From assembly GCA_963204845.1 (NCBI GenBank), contig CAUJIL010000232.1:1-9284 (forward strand): DNA of 9,284 bases, in the 5' to 3' direction. Origin of the DNA: Pseudomonadota bacterium. GTDB taxonomy: Bacteria; Pseudomonadota; Gammaproteobacteria; Pseudomonadales; UBA5518. The stretch's first letter is position 1; each line of letters opens with the position of its first letter. The position numbers were made by a program, and so were the translations under genes. Below, piece by piece: positions 6,195-9,284 of the stretch. The notes beneath the pieces were generated by a model. The model was not told the DNA's origin. It searched no databases and saw only the letters and a list, made by a program, of their open reading frames with translations.

Positions 6195-6844
6195 GCGGTC
6201 TTGCCGGCCGCGAGATTCGAGTTCTTGTCCTTCAGCATCTTGATAAGTCCCGGAATGCCGCTGCGGCGCGACTCCTCGGCGAAGGCGTCGCGGTAGGTCG
6301 TCACCAGGCTGACGCCGTCGACCGAGACGTCGTAGACCTTCCAGCCGGAGGCCGTCACCGCCATCCGGTAATCGACCGTGATCGGCTCCGAACCGGCCTG
6401 CACGAGCCGCGAACGCACGATCGCCTTGCGCTGGTCGGCGCTCTTGCGCTGCGGATCGAACTCGAGCTTCTGGCCCTGGAACTTGCCGAGCGCCTTCGAA
6501 TAGGTGCGCACCAGCAGGCTGCGGAACTCCTCGGTCAGCTCGGCCTTCTGCTCGGGCGTGGCGCTGCGCCACGCGAGTCCCGAGGCAAGGGCCGCCATGC
6601 GTGCGAAATCGAAGTGCGGCAGCACCTTCTCGCTCACCATTTCCTGCACCGCGGCGCTGCCCGGATCGGTGGCGTGCTGCTCGAGAATGCCCATCACATC
6701 CTGGCTGACCGAGCGCACCAGTGCATCGGGTTCGACTTCCGCCGACCAGGCGGGCAGGGCGGCCAGTCCGGCCAGTCCGGCGCACAACAACGCCGCCACG
6801 GCCGTGAGCGTGCGGGTGATTCGGGACAATGCAGGCGCGATCAT
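6191..6844 (-). CDS. mlaC: Periplasmic phospholipid-binding protein MlaC
   Basis: This 217-residue soluble periplasmic carrier shuttles phospholipid between the inner-membrane MlaFEDB complex and the outer-membrane MlaA complex. A long signal peptide ends AWSA, with likely cleavage after Ala35. The mature domain shows the family pattern: VLPHFDFARMAALASG near 74-89, WRSATPEQKAELTEEFRSLLVRTY near 92-115, and the paired beta-strand segments VDYRMAVTASGWKVYDVSVDGVSLV followed by YRDAFAEE near the C-terminus. A 9-bp tandem repeat (6761-6778) encodes the GLAGLA part of the signal peptide. The length is typical. Four bases separate it from mlaD and its stop overlaps mlaB. Confidence 0.93.
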   Translation of the reverse strand: MIAPALSRITRTLTAVAALLCAGLAGLAALPAWSAEVEPDALVRSVSQDVMGILEQHATDPGSAAVQEMVSEKVLPHFDFARMAALASGLAWRSATPEQKAELTEEFRSLLVRTYSKALGKFQGQKLEFDPQRKSADQRKAIVRSRLVQAGSEPITVDYRMAVTASGWKVYDVSVDGVSLVTTYRDAFAEESRRSGIPGLIKMLKDKNSNLAAGKTA

Positions 6845-6848
6845 GACG

Positions 6849-7352
6849 TTATTCCTCGAACTCGTCTTCCGGGCCGTTCGCTTCCTTCTTGTCGTCGCTG
6901 CCCGAAGTGGAATTGAACAGGAACTTCGAAATCAGGTTCTCGAGCACGATCGCGCCCTGCGTGAGCTCGATCGCGTCGCCGTCCTGCAGGTTCTCGATGT
7001 CGCCGCCGGGCAGCAGGCCGACATACTGGTCGCCGAGCACACCGGAGGTCAGGATCTTCGCCGAGGTATCGGAGGGGAACTCGTAGCGCTTCTCGACGCG
7101 TAGCGTCACCACGGCCTCGAAGGTCTGGTTGTCGAAGCGCACGTCGGCGACGCGTCCCACCACGACGCCGGCGCTCTTGACCGGCGCCTTGACCTTGAGC
7201 CCGCCGAGGTCGTCGAAGCGGGCGGTCAGCATGTACGTGGCGCCGCTGGTGCCACCGGTCAGGTTCGCGACCTGCAGCGACAGGAACACCAGGGCCGCGA
7301 GGCCGAGGGCGACGAAAATGCCGACCCAGAGATCGATCGTGGTGCGGTTCAT
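6849..7352 (-). CDS. mlaD: MCE-domain phospholipid transport protein MlaD
   Basis: This 167-residue inner-membrane protein, slightly shorter than E. coli MlaD, forms a hexameric ring in the periplasm through which phospholipid passes between MlaE and MlaC. One N-terminal membrane helix (about 8-28) is followed by the single MCE domain at about 38-116, with the characteristic FDDLGGLKVKAPVKSAGVVVGRV at 46-68 and SGVLGDQYVGLLPGG at 103-117. A hydrophobic C-terminal helix segment (AIVLENLISKFLFN, 134-147) corresponds to the pore-lining helix, followed by an acidic tail. It lies 12 bp after mlaE and 4 bp before mlaC, consistent with one transcript. Confidence 0.94.
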   Translation of the reverse strand: MNRTTIDLWVGIFVALGLAALVFLSLQVANLTGGTSGATYMLTARFDDLGGLKVKAPVKSAGVVVGRVADVRFDNQTFEAVVTLRVEKRYEFPSDTSAKILTSGVLGDQYVGLLPGGDIENLQDGDAIELTQGAIVLENLISKFLFNSTSGSDDKKEANGPEDEFEE

Positions 7353-7364
7353 AGCGTTACTGGC

Positions 7365-8153
7365 TCATCTCATGAACATGAAGGACGTGAGTACGAAATC
7401 GAGCGCCAGGATCACCAGCGCGGAGGTCACGACGGTGCGCGTGGTGGCGCCGGACACGCCTTCGGCGGTCGGCGGCGCCTCGAAGCCTTCGAAAACCGCG
7501 ATCCACGTCACCGCGATGCCGAACACGAAGCTCTTGAACACACCGTTCAATACGTCCTGGCGCAGGTCCACCGCGGACTGCATCTGCGACCAGAACTGCC
7601 CCGAATCGACACCGATCATGACCACGCCGATCAGGAAGCCGCCGATGATGCCGGTAGCCGTGAACAACATGCCGAGCAGCGGCATCGCGAGCACGCCGCC
7701 CCAGAACCGCGGTGCGATCACGCGCGCGATCGGATCGACCGCCATCATTTCCATCGCGTCGAGCTGCTCGGTCGCCTTCATCAGCCCGATCTCGGCGGTG
7801 ATCGCACTGCCGGCACGGCTGGCGAACAGCAGCGCGGCGACCACGGGACCCAGTTCGCGCACCAGTGACAGCGCGACCAGCACGCCGAGCGCCTCCGAGG
7901 AGCCGAACCGCGCCAGCGTGTCGTAGCCCTGCAGGCCGAGCACCATGCCGACGAACAGCCCCGAGACGAGAATGATCGTCAGCGAAAGCACGCCGGCGAA
8001 GTAGATCTCGCGCACGGTGAGCGGCAGCCGGCGGAACGCCGCCGGCGTGTGGCGCACGGTGGCGATGAGGAAGCGCGTCGCGAAGCCGAGGCGCCACAGC
8101 GCGTTGATGGTGCTTGCGCCGAGGCGGCGCAGCATGGGGACCGGGTTCATCAT
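7365..8153 (-). CDS. mlaE: Phospholipid ABC transporter permease MlaE
   Basis: This 262-residue integral membrane permease of the MlaE/YrbE family matches the usual length of about 260. An amphipathic N-terminal segment is followed by about five membrane helices (near 52-75, 88-110, 150-175, 195-218 and 240-261). Family motifs are VRELGPVVAALLFASRAGSA at 98-117 and TEQLDAMEMMAVDP at 128-141, the latter being the coupling-helix region that contacts the MlaF ATPase. The ATG at 8153 overlaps the mlaF stop as ATGA, which favours it over the next in-frame ATG at 8150. Confidence 0.94.
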   Translation of the reverse strand: MMNPVPMLRRLGASTINALWRLGFATRFLIATVRHTPAAFRRLPLTVREIYFAGVLSLTIILVSGLFVGMVLGLQGYDTLARFGSSEALGVLVALSLVRELGPVVAALLFASRAGSAITAEIGLMKATEQLDAMEMMAVDPIARVIAPRFWGGVLAMPLLGMLFTATGIIGGFLIGVVMIGVDSGQFWSQMQSAVDLRQDVLNGVFKSFVFGIAVTWIAVFEGFEAPPTAEGVSGATTRTVVTSALVILALDFVLTSFMFMR

Positions 8154-8962
8154 GCGCCCGGCCTCCCGAGCAGGTCCGCCACGTAGTCCCTGGCCGGGTA
8201 GTGGAACGGTACCGGGCCGTCGGCCTCGCCCCAGACGAACTGGTGCACGTAGGGCTCGAGCGAGGCCTTCACCTGCTCGGCGCTGCCCTCGGCGATGACC
8301 CGGCCATCGGCGACGAAATAGATGTAATCGACGATCTTCAGCGATTCCTGGATGTCGTGCGTCACGATGATCGAGGTGGCACCGAGCGCGTCGTTCAGCT
8401 TGCGGATCAACTGCCCGATCACGCCGAGCGAGATCGGATCGAGGCCCGCGAAGGGCTCGTCGTACATCATCAGTTCCGGGTCGAGCGCGATGGCGCGCGC
8501 CAGCGCGACGCGGCGCGCCATGCCTCCGGAGAGCTCCGAAGGCATCAGGTGTTCGGCGCCGCGCAGCCCCACCGCGTGCAGCTTCATCAGTGCGAGGTCG
8601 CGGATCAGCGCCTCGTCGAGCGTGGTGTGCTCGCGCATCTGGAACGCGACGTTCTCGAAACTCGACATGTCGGTGAACAGCGCGCCGAACTGGAACAGCA
8701 TGCTCATGCGCCGGCGCAGCGCGTAGATCTGGCGCTGACTCATGCCGCGCAACGACTTGCCGAACACGCGCACGTCGCCCTCGGAGGGCTTCAGGGCGCC
8801 GCCGATCATGCGCAGCAACGTGGTCTTGCCGCAGCCGCTCTGGCCCATGATGCCGATCACCTTGCCGCGCGGAATCGCGAGATCGATGTTCGACAGCACC
8901 TTGCGCCCGGTGGGGTAGGCGAACGAGAGGTTCTGGATTTCGACGACGTTGTCGGTGGACAT
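8150..8962 (-). CDS. mlaF: Phospholipid ABC transporter ATPase MlaF
   Basis: This is a 270-residue ABC ATPase that energises the MlaFEDB phospholipid transporter on the cytoplasmic side. All catalytic motifs are intact: Walker A GQSGCGKT at 40-47, Q-loop Gln91, signature LSGGM at 144-148, Walker B LMMYDEP with Asp168 and Glu169, and the H-loop His202 (VTHD). The LSGGMARRVALARAI variant of the signature and the extended C-terminus (about residues 236-270, after the ATPase core) are typical of MlaF, where the tail supports dimer contacts with the neighbouring subunit. It is the first gene of the operon, with a candidate promoter 31-58 bp upstream and a short AGG ribosome-binding core. Confidence 0.95.
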   Translation of the reverse strand: MSTDNVVEIQNLSFAYPTGRKVLSNIDLAIPRGKVIGIMGQSGCGKTTLLRMIGGALKPSEGDVRVFGKSLRGMSQRQIYALRRRMSMLFQFGALFTDMSSFENVAFQMREHTTLDEALIRDLALMKLHAVGLRGAEHLMPSELSGGMARRVALARAIALDPELMMYDEPFAGLDPISLGVIGQLIRKLNDALGATSIIVTHDIQESLKIVDYIYFVADGRVIAEGSAEQVKASLEPYVHQFVWGEADGPVPFHYPARDYVADLLGRPGA

Positions 8963-8992
8963 TGGCCTGCGGGTCTGCTGATCGAGCGGCGA

Positions 8993-9020
8993 ATTCTATA
9001 GCATGCGGGCAGGAAGTCGA
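8993..9020 (-). promoter_or_regulatory. Candidate promoter of the mlaFEDCB operon
   Basis: TAGAAT (8998-8993, five of six to TATAAT) lies 16 bp from TCGACT (9020-9015, four of six to TTGACA) on the minus strand. The start of transcription would be about 20-25 bp before the mlaF ATG. Confidence 0.45.
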
Positions 9021-9039
9021 GTTCTGAGCGGATCGAACA

Positions 9040-9053
9040 TGACATTGTGGTCA
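9040..9053. promoter_or_regulatory. TGAC-N6-GTCA inverted repeat between mlaF and the divergent gene
   Basis: TGACATTGTGGTCA carries a 4-bp dyad on each side of a 6-bp spacer, located upstream of both divergent genes. It may be an operator; such a short dyad can arise by chance. Confidence 0.2.
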
Positions 9054-9148
9054 CGGATACCATTTCCCCGACGGCGGTGACGGGTTACCGTGGGCAATCC
9101 GCGCGGCGCCCGTTTCGGGCGGCGCTGGTCGATGCGCGAGGTCCGGGC

Positions 9149-9284
9149 ATGCTGTTCCATTTCGATTTCGATACCTGGCGCCGGCTGGTCTGGCTGGCGG
9201 CGCACGAGGGCAACCCGCGGCGGCGTTTCAAGCTGTACCTGCGGCTGCTGGTGAAGATCCCGCTGATCGCGCTGTTCAATACCC
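9149..9284 (+). CDS. Probable sulfotransferase-family protein, N-terminal fragment
   Basis: Only the first 45 codons are in the window; the gene continues past the right edge. The fragment begins MLFHFDFDTWRRLVWLAAHE, followed by a basic, hydrophobic stretch (RRRFKLYLRLLVKIPLIALFNT). This resembles the N-terminal leader of large proteobacterial sulfotransferase-family proteins, in which a PAPS-binding RSGTT motif comes later, but that motif is outside the window. The ATG is preceded by GAGG seven bases upstream. A GTG at 9077 is in frame and would add 24 residues. The divergent gap to mlaF holds the mla promoter. Coding is likely; the family is a moderate guess. Confidence 0.5.
   Translation, partial: MLFHFDFDTWRRLVWLAAHEGNPRRRFKLYLRLLVKIPLIALFNT

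Noticed and set aside
6761..6778. Two tandem 9-bp repeats GGCCAGTCC
   Set aside because: They only encode the GLAGLA stretch of the MlaC signal peptide and need no further explanation.

Overview
The window comes from the chromosome of a GC-rich Gram-negative proteobacterium, most likely a gammaproteobacterium. The evidence is G+C well above 60% by eye, periplasmic and outer-membrane proteins throughout, and a gammaproteobacterial-type mlaFEDCB operon. The mix of an SDR, a luciferase-like monooxygenase and a probable sulfotransferase would fit a marine or Nevskiales/Halieaceae-type lineage, but this is a guess. No phage, transposase, CRISPR array or plasmid gene is visible.

Left block (1-3136, all minus strand). 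Read in the direction of transcription, it holds a short-chain dehydrogenase, a small secreted Cys/His-rich protein that looks metal-binding (CopL-like), a TolC/CusC-type outer-membrane factor, and the start of a CusB/CzcB-type adaptor that runs off the left edge. The last two overlap by an ATGA. This looks like a copper or other heavy-metal tripartite efflux locus with its small metal-binding accessory protein. The RND pump itself would lie beyond the edge.

Middle block (3253-5899). A tRNA-Ala(GGC) has a near-consensus stable-RNA promoter and is followed on the same strand by a secreted M23 metallopeptidase. That gene converges on a luciferase-like (LLM) flavin oxidoreductase across an 18-bp gap holding a hairpin. 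The LLM gene is divergent from a host-attachment-family (PF10116-like) gene.

Right block (5913-9284). The complete mlaF-mlaE-mlaD-mlaC-mlaB operon lies on the minus strand with ATGA overlaps at F/E and C/B. It encodes the inner-membrane ABC transporter, the MCE protein, the periplasmic carrier and the STAS subunit that move phospholipid between the two membranes. Divergent from mlaF is the first part of a probable sulfotransferase-family gene, cut by the right edge.

Most of the window is ordinary conserved gene content, and I do not see a convincing novel system. The items most worth a second look are the Cys/His-rich protein with a 12-bp Cys-coding duplication next to the efflux genes, and several unexplained inverted repeats in the intergenic stretches between them.
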